Below, in pieces: positions 1 to 7,077 of a DNA stretch of 9,888 nucleotides; the stretch's first letter is position 1; the number at the start of each line of letters is the position of its first letter. The stretch covers positions 1 through 9,888 of the forward strand of contig CAOLUI010000007.1 of assembly GCA_948479395.1 (NCBI GenBank). Direction: 5' to 3'. Under the pieces are notes generated by a model. That model saw nothing but the letters and a program-made list of their open reading frames with translations, was not told the DNA's origin and ran no database searches. The position numbers were made by a program, and so were the translations under genes. The stretch comes from an uncultured Bacilli bacterium (GTDB taxonomy: Bacteria; Bacillota_I; Bacilli_A; RF39; UBA660).

Positions 1-375
1 CAAATCTTTCTCTACCGATAATGGATCTGAGTTTGCTGATTTCCTTAGTATTATTTCTAATTCCAAAACTAACATTTATTTTTGTCATCCTTATTGTTCT
101 GGTGAAAAAGATTCTAATGAAAAACATAACAGCATTATCCGCTATTTTATTCCTAAAGGGACATTAATAGAAAATATTTCTGACAATCAATTAAATAAAA
201 TTGCTTCTTGGATGAACAACTATCCTAGAAAGATTTTAAATTATAAAACCCCTCTAGAAGCTTTACTAGAAGAGTTCGGTGATAAATCCATCATTAACAA
301 ATTCTATAAACTACAAGACAATGTGAATTGTATTTAAATTACTCTATTTGTTGCACTTGATTTTTTAATTAATAA
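1..375 (+). mobile_element. IS30-family insertion sequence, right part (boundary approximate)
   Basis: The window opens inside an IS30-type element. The transposase reading frame ends at 337 and is followed by a short AT-rich tail containing TTGTTGCACTTGATTTTTTAATT at about 348-370. I recognise this kind of sequence from the ends of IS30-like elements in low-GC Gram-positives, but I cannot align it to the left end, which is outside the window. The exact outer edge and any target duplication therefore cannot be fixed. A terminator belonging to the next, convergent gene starts at 385 and gives a likely outer limit. Confidence 0.5.
2..337 (+). CDS. IS30 family transposase, C-terminal fragment (cut by window edge)
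   Basis: An open frame of 111 residues runs in from the left border and ends at TAA 335-337. It holds the second half of an IS30 DDE/rve integrase-like catalytic domain. TDNGSEF (fragment residues 5-11) carries the second catalytic Asp. GEKDSNEKHN (34-43) carries the catalytic Glu in the family's 'GSNEN-N' position. IPKGT (50-54) and NNYPRKILNYKTPLEAL (72-88) match the typical IS30 C-terminus. The protein would cut and join DNA at the element's inverted repeats. Nothing in the visible part is broken: both visible catalytic residues are present and there is no internal stop. The N-terminal DNA-binding part is outside the window, so activity cannot be judged. Confidence 0.85.
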   Translation, partial: KSFSTDNGSEFADFLSIISNSKTNIYFCHPYCSGEKDSNEKHNSIIRYFIPKGTLIENISDNQLNKIASWMNNYPRKILNYKTPLEALLEEFGDKSIINKFYKLQDNVNCI

Positions 376-384
376 ATCATACAA

Positions 385-409
385 AAAGAAGGGCTAATTA
401 TCCTTCTTT
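385..409 (-). terminator. Intrinsic terminator of the coat operon, overlapping its stop codon
   Basis: Read on the minus strand, AAAGAAGG (409-402) pairs with CCTTCTTT (392-385), an 8-bp stem with a 9-nt loop. It is followed by a short T run (TTTTTGT). The stem includes the last codons and the TAG stop (394-396) of the CotF-like gene, so the hairpin forms inside the end of the coding region. The symmetric stem may also stop transcription coming out of the IS30 element, although the T tract on that strand is poor. Confidence 0.7.
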
Positions 410-666
410 AAAATATTCTCACAATTATTCTCTAACTTTTTCTTAGTTTGTTTTATTTTACTGTCATCTATATTAGAAACTGAGTAAATTTCTGCTTCTT
501 TCATGGCTAAAAAAAGTTCATTATGCATTTTTAATGCTTCACTTAAAGATTTGTTAAAAACATCCATAATTTTTTCATTCGCCGACTCTATTACACCATG
601 CATATATAAATCATTTATTACTTTACTAGCATAAAGAACATTTTCCATTAAGTATTTATCTTCCAT
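394..666 (-). CDS. CotF-like spore coat protein (Coat F domain), 90 aa
   Basis: This 90-residue, mostly helical protein resembles the Coat F family, a four-helix ferritin-like fold found in spore coat proteins of bacilli and clostridia. The match spans roughly residues 5-65: LMENVLYASKVINDLYMHG, then a mid-helix ISxxN-type segment (ESANEKI), then the pattern HNELFLAMKEAEIYSVSNID, which corresponds to the family's 'F..M...G.Y....a' end. The C-terminal 20 residues are Lys/Asn-rich. There is no signal peptide or membrane segment. The start is ATG 666-664 with AAGGAGG at 680-674. That Shine-Dalgarno overlaps the TAA of the upstream small gene, so the two are probably translated from one mRNA. It likely joins the spore coat in the mother cell. 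The family assignment rests on pattern only, and it is shorter than classical CotF. Confidence 0.65.
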   Translation of the reverse strand: MEDKYLMENVLYASKVINDLYMHGVIESANEKIMDVFNKSLSEALKMHNELFLAMKEAEIYSVSNIDDSKIKQTKKKLENNCENILKKDN

Positions 667-678
667 AAAATTTCCTCC

Positions 679-852
679 TTACAAGACTTCCATCAACATT
701 TGTAAAATATTTTTATGTTTTTTAATAAATTTATCAACCAATTTAGCTAAGGTCTTGTCCTCTAAACAATCACTTACTTCCATACAAGTTTTAATCATAT
801 ATATTTCATGATTAATTGCATCTTCAATATATAATAATTCTTTTTCAGTCAT
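679..852 (-). CDS. Small helical protein, probable spore-coat companion (57 aa)
   Basis: A 57-residue frame begins at ATG 852-850 behind a good Shine-Dalgarno (GGAGGTG, complement of 858-864, 5 nt spacing) and ends at TAA 681-679. The product starts MTEKELLYIEDAINHEIYM and is predicted to be two amphipathic helices. It has two Cys, no signal peptide and no membrane helix. The stop codon is embedded in the ribosome binding site of the CotF-like gene downstream, a sign of a two-gene operon and coupled translation. Small helical proteins of this kind often accompany Coat F proteins in clostridia, so a coat or coat-assembly role is the likeliest guess. I recognise no named family. Confidence 0.6.
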   Translation of the reverse strand: MTEKELLYIEDAINHEIYMIKTCMEVSDCLEDKTLAKLVDKFIKKHKNILQMLMEVL

Positions 853-897
853 TAAAACACCTCCACATTACTTATACTTTCCTCTAAAAAATATTAT

Positions 898-906
898 ATT
901 ATAACA
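898..906 (-). promoter_or_regulatory. Possible extended -10 promoter for the coat pair
   Basis: On the minus strand TGTTATAAT, an extended -10 element, lies about 45 nt upstream of the 57-aa gene. No convincing -35 hexamer is present, because the stretch above it is the T tract of the previous gene's terminator. A mother-cell sigma factor promoter would be expected for a coat operon, but I could not find a clear one. Confidence 0.3.
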
Positions 907-915
907 ATAATTGGC

Positions 916-942
916 AAAAAAAAAATTAGAATAAACTAATTT
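916..942 (-). terminator. Intrinsic terminator of the radical SAM gene, overlapping its stop codon
   Basis: On the minus strand AAATTAG (942-936) pairs with CTAATTT (929-923) around a 6-nt loop. The stem runs straight into ten consecutive T residues (complement of A916-925). The TAA stop of the radical SAM gene (928-926) lies within the stem. The stem is short and AT-only, but the long T tract makes a terminator likely. It would insulate the radical SAM gene from the coat pair downstream. Confidence 0.6.
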
Positions 943-1813
943 GTTCTCTTGTTGGTATCTCTCTTTTATAATCAGCAATAATTTCACTCATATCACATAA
1001 AATATGATTATTATTACACTCGTTAATAAATACTTCCAATAAATCACGATATTTTAGTGGATTACAAACCAAATTTTTTTCATAAACACTTTGATAATCA
1101 TTAGATAACCCTGGATATATTTCATCAAGATGCTCATAATAGTATTCTCTTACCTTTTTACGTAAAGTCATGCCCATTTTAGTGTAAATAAATTTAGCTT
1201 CATTTTCTTTTGCTCTTTTCACACAATTTTTAATATTCTCTTCTGTATCAGTAACAAAAGGCAATACTGGCATCATTAACACTCCTGCATATATTCCATT
1301 TTCATTTAACTTCTTTACAATTTCAAATCTTTTAGAAGAAGAAATAACCTTTGGTTCCAAAACTTTCCCTAATTTATCATCATAAGTTGTAATACTTACC
1401 TTTATAATTACATTATTATTTATTTGAATATCCTTTAATAAATCTATATCTCGCAAAATTAAATCACTTTTCGTATCAATGGATACCCCAAATCCATACT
1501 TTTTTATTAATTCTAAAGCTCCTCTCGTAATTTTATACTTTTCTTCCTTTTCGTTATACGGATCAGATAAAGTTCCAAAACTTACGACTCCTTTATATTG
1601 CTTTTTAGCCAACTCTTCTTCTAATATTTCTAAAGCATTGACTTTAGAAACAATCTTCTCAAAATTATCTATATGATAAGCATCACTTCTACTATCGCAA
1701 TAAATACATCCATAAGAACAACCTTTATATAAATTCATATGATAATCAATACCAAACCAACGTTTTCCTTGATCACTTTTTGTCATTATTGTCCTGGTTT
1801 TAACATAATCCAT
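926..1813 (-). CDS. SPL-like radical SAM protein (COG1533 type), 295 aa
   Basis: This is a radical SAM enzyme. CSYGCIYC (Cys32, Cys36, Cys39) is the CxxxCxxC motif that binds the [4Fe-4S] cluster used to cleave S-adenosylmethionine. The surrounding NLYKGCSYGCIYCD, the GTLSDPYN segment (80-87) and KVSITTYDD (138-146) fit the spore photoproduct lyase-like (SplB, COG1533) group. The reaction of most members is unknown. Four further Cys (198, 250, 266, 273) are present, but I cannot assign any to the hydrogen-donor Cys of true spore photoproduct lyase, so I do not call it SplB. I prefer ATG 1813-1811 over an upstream in-frame GTG (1822) because the Shine-Dalgarno AAGGGTGG lies just before the ATG and would overlap the GTG. 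The gene is monocistronic, with its own promoter and terminator, and is divergent from the ABC operon. Confidence 0.85.
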   Translation of the reverse strand: MDYVKTRTIMTKSDQGKRWFGIDYHMNLYKGCSYGCIYCDSRSDAYHIDNFEKIVSKVNALEILEEELAKKQYKGVVSFGTLSDPYNEKEEKYKITRGALELIKKYGFGVSIDTKSDLILRDIDLLKDIQINNNVIIKVSITTYDDKLGKVLEPKVISSSKRFEIVKKLNENGIYAGVLMMPVLPFVTDTEENIKNCVKRAKENEAKFIYTKMGMTLRKKVREYYYEHLDEIYPGLSNDYQSVYEKNLVCNPLKYRDLLEVFINECNNNHILCDMSEIIADYKREIPTREQISLF

Positions 1814-1837
1814 TGAAACCACCCTTTACTAAAAGAT

Positions 1838-1846
1838 ATTATATCA
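1838..1846 (-). promoter_or_regulatory. Extended -10 promoter for the radical SAM gene
   Basis: On the minus strand TGATATAAT (complement of 1838-1846) is a full extended -10 element ending 24 nt upstream of the preferred ATG. The region 17 nt above it is A/T-only with no recognisable -35 hexamer, as is common for extended -10 promoters. It lies in the 114-bp divergent region shared with the ABC operon promoter. Confidence 0.5.
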
Positions 1847-1873
1847 TAATTTTATTTTTAATTTTTAGTATTT

Positions 1874-1902
1874 TTAACACTTTAGGGATAAACGAATATA
1901 AT
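1874..1902 (+). promoter_or_regulatory. Sigma-A promoter of the ABC importer operon
   Basis: TTAACA (1874-1879, 5 of 6 to the -35 consensus) and a perfect TATAAT (1897-1902) are separated by exactly 17 nt. Transcription would start near 1909, immediately before the Shine-Dalgarno AAAAAGGAGG (1911-1920). The leader is therefore far too short for a riboswitch. In particular there is no room for a TPP, cobalamin or S-box element. Confidence 0.75.
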
Positions 1903-1927
1903 ACTTGTAGAAAAAGGAGGAATTTAT

Positions 1928-2929
1928 TTGAAAGGAAAAATTTTCAAAATTTTAATTGGTATTATTATTATTTTAATTATTTTTATAACTATAACCAAGT
2001 TTAATAAAAATAATAAAGAGCAACAACCAAATATTGATCATTTAAAATTGGCTGAAGTAACTCACAGTGCTTTTTATGCCCCACTATATATTGCACTAGA
2101 AAATGGTTATTTTAAAAATAATAATATAGAATTAGAATTAATCTTAACAAGTGGAGCTGATAAAGTTGCATCTGCAGTTTTATCAAATGATGTAGAAATT
2201 GGATTTGCAGGTCCTGAAAGTGCAATTTACGTTTATAATGGTAAAGAAGAAGATTATCTCGTAACTTTTAGTGGTCTTACAAAAAGAGATGGGCAATTTA
2301 TTGTATCTCGTAAGGAAATTAAAGATTTTAACTTAAATGATTTAAAAGGAAAAGAAGTATTAGCCGGAAGAGCTGGAGGAATGCCAGTCCTTAATTTTCA
2401 AAATGCTTTAAAAAATGAAAATATTAGCGAAAATAGCTTAGATATAAATACCAGTGTGGAATTTTCAGCATTATCTGGATCATTCATATCTGGTGAAGGA
2501 GATTTTGTAAACTTATTTGAACCTAACGCCACTAACTTAGTAAAAGAGGGGTACGGTTATATCGTAGGAAATATAGGAGCTTTCTCAGGAGAAGTACCAT
2601 ACACCGCTTTTTATGCGAGAAAAAGTTTCATTAAAAATCATAATGAAACAATCAAAAACTTCACCAATGCAATTAATCAAGGATTAAATTATGTGCATAA
2701 CCATTCATCAGAAGAAATTGCCAAAATAATCTTACCACAATTCCCAGATATTTCATTAACAGATTTAACAAAAATTGTCGATAATTATAAAAAATATGAT
2801 TCATGGCTAGAAAATCCATTTATCACTGAAGATAGTTTTAAAAATCTTCAAAATATAATGAAAGATGCTAAATTAATTGATAATTATGTTCCATATGATG
2901 ACTTAATAAATAATTTTTATCATGAATAA
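1928..2929 (+). CDS. ABC importer substrate-binding protein, NMT1/SsuA-like
   Basis: The 333-aa protein has a basic N-terminus and one hydrophobic helix (about residues 5-23), then a Lys/Asn-rich linker and a type II periplasmic-binding fold of the NMT1/THI5/SsuA/TauA group. The signature EVTHSAFYAPLYIALENGYF (43-62), followed by NNIELELI, is the usual start of that fold. SNDVEIGFAGPESAI (86-100) and GRAGGMPVL (147-155) are the next ligand-site loops. There is no Cys anywhere, so the usual lipobox is absent and the protein is probably held by an uncleaved N-terminal helix. The start is TTG 1928, 7 nt after GGAGG. Its end overlaps the ATPase gene by 8 nt. Members of this group bind sulfonates, nitrate, pyrimidine precursors of thiamine, riboflavin and others. 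The ligand here cannot be told. Confidence 0.8.
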   Translation: MKGKIFKILIGIIIILIIFITITKFNKNNKEQQPNIDHLKLAEVTHSAFYAPLYIALENGYFKNNNIELELILTSGADKVASAVLSNDVEIGFAGPESAIYVYNGKEEDYLVTFSGLTKRDGQFIVSRKEIKDFNLNDLKGKEVLAGRAGGMPVLNFQNALKNENISENSLDINTSVEFSALSGSFISGEGDFVNLFEPNATNLVKEGYGYIVGNIGAFSGEVPYTAFYARKSFIKNHNETIKNFTNAINQGLNYVHNHSSEEIAKIILPQFPDISLTDLTKIVDNYKKYDSWLENPFITEDSFKNLQNIMKDAKLIDNYVPYDDLINNFYHE

Positions 2930-3668
2930 TATTTTGAAAATTAATAATTTATCTAAAAAATATCATACTCAAGACGGTGAAATTACAGCCATTAAAGACA
3001 TCAATATTAATATTAATAAAGGAGACTTCATTTCCTTAGTTGGCTCTTCAGGATGTGGGAAATCTACTCTATTAAACATAATAGCTGGTTTAGAAAAACC
3101 TAGTACTGGACAAATATCATTTTCTAATAATATGAAAATTGGATATATGTTTCAAAGTGATTGCCTTTTTCCTTGGCTAACAATTTATGAAAACTGTCTT
3201 GTAGGTCTAAAAATTCAAAAAATAAACACAAAAGAAAATCAAGAATACGTTTTGTCTTTATTAAAAAAATACTATTTATTTGATTTTAAAGACAAATATC
3301 CTAATTGTTTATCTGGTGGAATGAAACAACGTGTAGCCTTAATCAGAACTCTTGCTGTAAAGCCCGATATCATACTTCTAGACGAACCATTTAGTGCTTT
3401 AGATTATCAAAGCCGTCTTGCTATTAGTAACGATGTTTATGAAATCCTAAAAAAAGAAAAACAAACAGCAATTATGGTAACTCATGATTTAGCTGAATGT
3501 GTTAGTATGTCTGATAAAGTATATGTTCTATCTAAAAGACCTTGTACAATTAAAAACATATACACTATTATTCTTAATAATCCTTCTAATCCAATTAATA
3601 ATCGCAAAGATAAAAAGTTTATGGAATATTATGATCAAATATGGAAGGACTTAGATATAAATGTCTAA
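2922..3668 (+). CDS. ABC importer ATP-binding protein, SsuB/TauB-like
   Basis: This 248-aa protein is a complete nucleotide-binding subunit. It has Walker A GSSGCGKST (41-49), a Q-loop in GYMFQSDCLFPW (Gln78), the signature LSGGMKQR (130-137), Walker B IILLDE (150-155), D-loop SALD (158-161) and switch His188 in VTHD. MFQxDxLFPWLT is typical of the SsuB/TauB/NrtD/ThiZ ATPases that pair with NMT1-type binding proteins. It works as a dimer on the cytoplasmic face and powers import. The ATG lies inside the end of the binding-protein gene, and its own end overlaps the permease start by 8 nt, so the three genes are almost certainly translationally coupled. All catalytic residues are intact. Confidence 0.92.
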   Translation: MNNILKINNLSKKYHTQDGEITAIKDINININKGDFISLVGSSGCGKSTLLNIIAGLEKPSTGQISFSNNMKIGYMFQSDCLFPWLTIYENCLVGLKIQKINTKENQEYVLSLLKKYYLFDFKDKYPNCLSGGMKQRVALIRTLAVKPDIILLDEPFSALDYQSRLAISNDVYEILKKEKQTAIMVTHDLAECVSMSDKVYVLSKRPCTIKNIYTIILNNPSNPINNRKDKKFMEYYDQIWKDLDINV

Positions 3669-4287
3669 AGAACAACAAAAATTCTTAAAAAAACGACAAA
3701 AAGAAAAAATATTTATTGTAACGACTCAACTCTTAATAACTTTTATATTTATTATAACATGGCAAATCCTTGCTGATAAAAAAATTATTAACCCTTTTAT
3801 ATTCTCTAGTCCTAAAAAAATAATAGAAACAATTATATCGCTATTTCAAAATTATAATCTTTATTCTCATATTTTAACAACACTCTATGAAACCATAATC
3901 ACTTTTATTTTAGGAATATCTTTAGGCTTTATCATTGCTATATTACTATATGAATTTAAAACTCTAGCTAAAATAATTGATCCATTCTTAACCATGATCA
4001 ATTCCTTACCTAAAGTAGCCTTAGGTCCAATTATTATTATTTGGGTTGGAGCCAATATAAATTCTATTATCGTTATGTCTTTATTAATTAATCTTATTAT
4101 AAGTATCATGACAATTTATAATGGTTTTTTAAATACAGATCCTTATAAAATTAAACTTCTACAATCATTTAAAGCTACTAAACTTCAAATACTTACTAAA
4201 CTTATTATTCCTGAATCTTATCACACCATAATATCATCTTTAAAAATAAATATCTCAATGAGTTTAATTGGCATAATCCTCATATAG
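3661..4287 (+). CDS. ABC importer permease, SsuC/TauC-like, C-terminally truncated
   Basis: A 208-aa integral membrane protein of the binding-protein-dependent transport family. After a basic N-terminus, hydrophobic segments lie at about 18-37, 71-97, 104-128, 134-155 and 192-208. INPFIFSSPKKII (43-55), SLPKVALGPIIIIWVG (115-130) and the EAA-like cytoplasmic loop that contacts the ATPase (LLQSFKATKLQILTKLIIPES, 167-186) mark the SsuC/TauC group. Family members are usually about 250-260 aa and continue after this point with a GEFL..K.GLGYLI-type segment and a last membrane helix. Here a TAG (4285-4287) ends the protein inside the helix ISMSLIGIILI. In-frame readthrough would add only 22 codons before TAA 4354-4356. 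The subunit is probably impaired or inactive, unless a shortened form works. Confidence 0.75.
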   Translation: MSKEQQKFLKKRQKEKIFIVTTQLLITFIFIITWQILADKKIINPFIFSSPKKIIETIISLFQNYNLYSHILTTLYETIITFILGISLGFIIAILLYEFKTLAKIIDPFLTMINSLPKVALGPIIIIWVGANINSIIVMSLLINLIISIMTIYNGFLNTDPYKIKLLQSFKATKLQILTKLIIPESYHTIISSLKINISMSLIGIILI

Positions 4288-4312
4288 AGAGAAATAACTA
4301 ATTATTTATCCC

Positions 4313-4341
4313 AAATAAAAAGCCTAACAATTGTCAGACTT
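4313..4341 (-). terminator. Intrinsic terminator of the surface-protein gene
   Basis: On the minus strand AAGTCTGAC (4341-4333) pairs with GTTAGGCTT (4328-4320), a 9-bp stem with two G-U wobbles and an AATT loop, followed by TTTTTATTT. It starts 8 nt after the stop of the 889-aa gene. On the plus strand the wobbles become C-A mismatches and there is no T tract, so it serves the minus-strand gene rather than the ABC operon. Confidence 0.75.
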
Positions 4342-4348
4342 GATAATT

Positions 4349-7018
4349 TTATTTAATTTCAATTTTTTCCTCTAATTTTACATTTTTCTCATTCTTATCC
4401 GTTACATTTAACGTTAACTTATAAACACCTGTTGGTAAAGTATAATTTTGAATTTTAATTTTCACTTTTTTTGGATCATCATTATCTATTATATATAATA
4501 ATTTACTTGGAAGTGACCCTGAACCAGCAACCGACAAGTCAATATCATCAGAAATAATATTATAATATAGCTCTTCGTTAAATTCGACCTCAATGGTATT
4601 ATTAGTATAATTAAAATTAGTTATTTTTAATGTACTATCACTAACTGGGGGATTTGGCTCTACAAACTCTGGAATCTTATAATGATCTACAAAACCTACT
4701 CGATAATTTCCTACCTCATCAACAAATAAAGCCCAAACTCTTGTATATTTAGTGACGTTAACATTACTTAAATCTATATCAATTTTATTAGAACCAGCAT
4801 TTAATTTTTGTTTATTACTCTTAATTTTACCAGTTATTACATCACTTGCAAATGGAGTTGTTGAATTATAATCATATATTCCTCCATTCCATTCATAAAC
4901 ACCATAATAAACTTCACCAGGCTCATCCGAATTAAAAGTAAATTGCACTGAATTCAATGAATCTCTTATTACTCCATCTACTGCTCCAGTGATTACTGGA
5001 GGATTCATATGAGTCACAAAATCTTTTTCAATTATCTCATTTTCTGCCACTTTAATTTTTACTGTATATTCATTATCCTTATGTCCATAATTACTTGGAA
5101 TATCTATTATATAAGTTAATAAATCAGGACTAGCAAAAAATGTAGCATCCTTTATAGTTAAACTACTATCACTCGGACAATGAATTTCAAAATCATTTAA
5201 AGTCAATTCTTTCTCTGGAATTTTATTCAACTTAAAGACAAAATGATTACTAACTTCTTCTTTCGCATACTCAATAGTATATTTGCTTGGATTATCTTCT
5301 TTTACTTGATTTTCAATCACAAAAGGTCCCTTAACACTTGAAACATTTTCAAAATAGCCTTCAATAACATAATACAAATTATAAGTTTTACCAGGATCTA
5401 ACTCCTTAATTCCAACACTATTAAATCCAACCTTTAATCTTTCTGATTTGCCTTTTTCTTTTATTAAAGAAGCCTCATAACTAATTCGTGAATCAACTTC
5501 TTCTAGTATATAATACAGATATCCACCCTCATCAACACCATATAATTTCAAAGTTGCTTCACTATCTGAATTTCTTTCTAAAACAACATCGCCTACTGTA
5601 GGATTAGCATAATCTGTTCCAAAACTTTTACTTATAATATTACCATTAGGTAAAGTAATATATAACTCATAAGCATCATTTTTAAAATAATTAGTTGTTA
5701 AAGTATAAGTCATATTATCATCTGTATATAAATTAAATAAATTAATACTTTTTCCAGCTTGACAAATTACTGAGATATCTTTTAAAGTTAAATTAACTAC
5801 TTCACTTAAAGTAAAAGTAACACTTCCTTGAGCTTTCGAAACTACATTTAATATTTTTATATCATTCTCTTGACGAATTAAATAATCTATATTCTCACTT
5901 GCTTTAACATTATTTGTAACTGATGAATAAATACGAGTATTATTCGCCTCAATCTGAGCATTAATAATACTTCCATTTCCTGATACAGTTGTATTTTCTC
6001 CTATATTATAAAAATTATTAATAACATTACCTTCACTAATTCTAATTACACTACTACTTTCATTAGTAAAAGTATTAACAGATGCATTAAGATTTATTTT
6101 AGCTCCATCTTTTACATTTTCTAAAACATCAATTTCTTCATTTATAACAACAGTCCCTTTTGTATCTATAGACAACTTTTCACTAGGAATATTTAAAACT
6201 ACCTCTGGAGCATTAAACACATCTATATTGGAAACTAAATTAGTACCATTAATCTCTATATTACTATTTATTACAATAGAATTCACAACACTATCATTTT
6301 GAAAATTAACTGTTGCTCCATCCAAAGCCCTATTAAATTTTTCTAAAACTCTAAAAGCCATGGAAAAAAATTGTACGGGTTTATTCATAACTATCATTGT
6401 ATTCATTGAAGAATTATTTACATCTAATTGATATTTACTAGGATCTACCAAAATTAAATCTTCTTCTATTTCAACATTATTTAACACAATTTTGGTATTT
6501 TCATTTATTCCATCAGCAATAGTAATTGTCTTGAACTTTTTATCAGAAATTCTATATAAACCGTTTTTTATCATATCTTTAGTAATTATTAAATCATCAA
6601 TAACCTCTTCGCCTGGAATACTTGGCTCAATTGGTTTAATAATTTCACTTGGTTCTTCTGGTTTTTCTCCATTTCCACTTAAACTAGGAACTTCAATTAT
6701 AACTTCATTTTTTTTCTCATTACTATTTTTTAAAGAATTATCTTTTTTATAAAAAAGTGATCCTCCTGAAAGCTTTGTTTCAGATTGTCCATCTTCCTCT
6801 TTTGGTATTTGTATAGTATCATTTTTTAAAATATCTTCTTCTATTTTAGAACTATCTTCTTCACCATAATCATTTTCACTATCTATATCAATATCTTTCT
6901 TACTTTTAACAGATTCATCGTTTTTATTATCCAACTTAGGATGAACAAGCAATGCTGTTGATCCTCCTATAATCCCAATAACTATTAAAGTCCAAATCGC
7001 AATTTTTAATTTTTTCAT
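4349..7018 (-). CDS. Large membrane-anchored extracellular protein with beta-helix and repeated modules (889 aa)
   Basis: No named family is recognised. The N-terminus is MKKLK plus a hydrophobic helix (about 5-25) with no lipobox Cys and no clear signal-peptidase site, so it is probably membrane-anchored. Residues 28-140 are a charged, low-complexity spacer ending in a Pro/Glu-rich stretch. Residues about 145-385 have short beta-strand repeats rich in Asn, Val and Ile, as in right-handed beta-helix proteins. Then come alternating Ig-like modules: A1 (387-470) and A2 (578-670) share a '..F.L....LTLKD(N)(D)F.I.C......I....' start and a 'Y.L/V.I....N.II.K.F' end; B1 (471-575) and B2 (672-783) share PxVG/ITGxV.L, GxxYYxxxE and KGPF/GFVDHY-like ends; a last beta domain covers 795-889. 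There is no LPXTG, SLH or choline-binding tail. The start ATG 7018 has AGGTGG upstream. A role in adhesion or cell-envelope structure is inference. Confidence 0.7.
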   Translation of the reverse strand: MKKLKIAIWTLIVIGIIGGSTALLVHPKLDNKNDESVKSKKDIDIDSENDYGEEDSSKIEEDILKNDTIQIPKEEDGQSETKLSGGSLFYKKDNSLKNSNEKKNEVIIEVPSLSGNGEKPEEPSEIIKPIEPSIPGEEVIDDLIITKDMIKNGLYRISDKKFKTITIADGINENTKIVLNNVEIEEDLILVDPSKYQLDVNNSSMNTMIVMNKPVQFFSMAFRVLEKFNRALDGATVNFQNDSVVNSIVINSNIEINGTNLVSNIDVFNAPEVVLNIPSEKLSIDTKGTVVINEEIDVLENVKDGAKINLNASVNTFTNESSSVIRISEGNVINNFYNIGENTTVSGNGSIINAQIEANNTRIYSSVTNNVKASENIDYLIRQENDIKILNVVSKAQGSVTFTLSEVVNLTLKDISVICQAGKSINLFNLYTDDNMTYTLTTNYFKNDAYELYITLPNGNIISKSFGTDYANPTVGDVVLERNSDSEATLKLYGVDEGGYLYYILEEVDSRISYEASLIKEKGKSERLKVGFNSVGIKELDPGKTYNLYYVIEGYFENVSSVKGPFVIENQVKEDNPSKYTIEYAKEEVSNHFVFKLNKIPEKELTLNDFEIHCPSDSSLTIKDATFFASPDLLTYIIDIPSNYGHKDNEYTVKIKVAENEIIEKDFVTHMNPPVITGAVDGVIRDSLNSVQFTFNSDEPGEVYYGVYEWNGGIYDYNSTTPFASDVITGKIKSNKQKLNAGSNKIDIDLSNVNVTKYTRVWALFVDEVGNYRVGFVDHYKIPEFVEPNPPVSDSTLKITNFNYTNNTIEVEFNEELYYNIISDDIDLSVAGSGSLPSKLLYIIDNDDPKKVKIKIQNYTLPTGVYKLTLNVTDKNEKNVKLEEKIEIK

Positions 7019-7037
7019 ACTACCCCACCTTTACATT

Positions 7038-7066
7038 ATTTTGTCATACTTTTTAAAAAAAGTCAA
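7038..7066 (-). promoter_or_regulatory. Candidate promoter of the surface-protein gene with a dyad in its spacer
   Basis: On the minus strand TTGACT (complement of 7061-7066, 5 of 6 to -35) and CAAAAT (7038-7043, 4 of 6 to -10) are separated by 17 nt. The -10 ends 19 nt before the ATG. The spacer and -35 edge hold a perfect dyad ACTTTTT-TT-AAAAAGT (7048-7063), which could bind a dimeric regulator or may simply be an A/T-tract. The gene may also be read from the recombinase promoter, since only 59 nt separate the two genes. Confidence 0.4.
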
Positions 7067-7077
7067 CCTAATAATTT

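Noticed and set aside
1479..1676. Plus-strand open frame of 65 codons
   Set aside because: It lies wholly antisense within the radical SAM gene and has no ribosome site or family pattern.
1813..2004. Plus-strand open frame of 63 codons
   Set aside because: It runs through the divergent promoter region into the binding-protein gene in another frame. The composition is low-complexity and there is no ribosome site.
3885..4109. Minus-strand open frame of 74 codons
   Set aside because: It is antisense to the permease membrane segments, whose hydrophobic codons give a hydrophobic shadow frame.
4285..4356. TAG as a recoded sense codon in the permease
   Set aside because: Readthrough gives only 22 more codons and does not restore a normal C-terminus. 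TAG also ends the CotF-like and NUDIX genes at plausible places.
6492..6752. Plus-strand open frame of 86 codons
   Set aside because: It is antisense to the stalk and beta-helix part of the surface protein and has no ribosome site.
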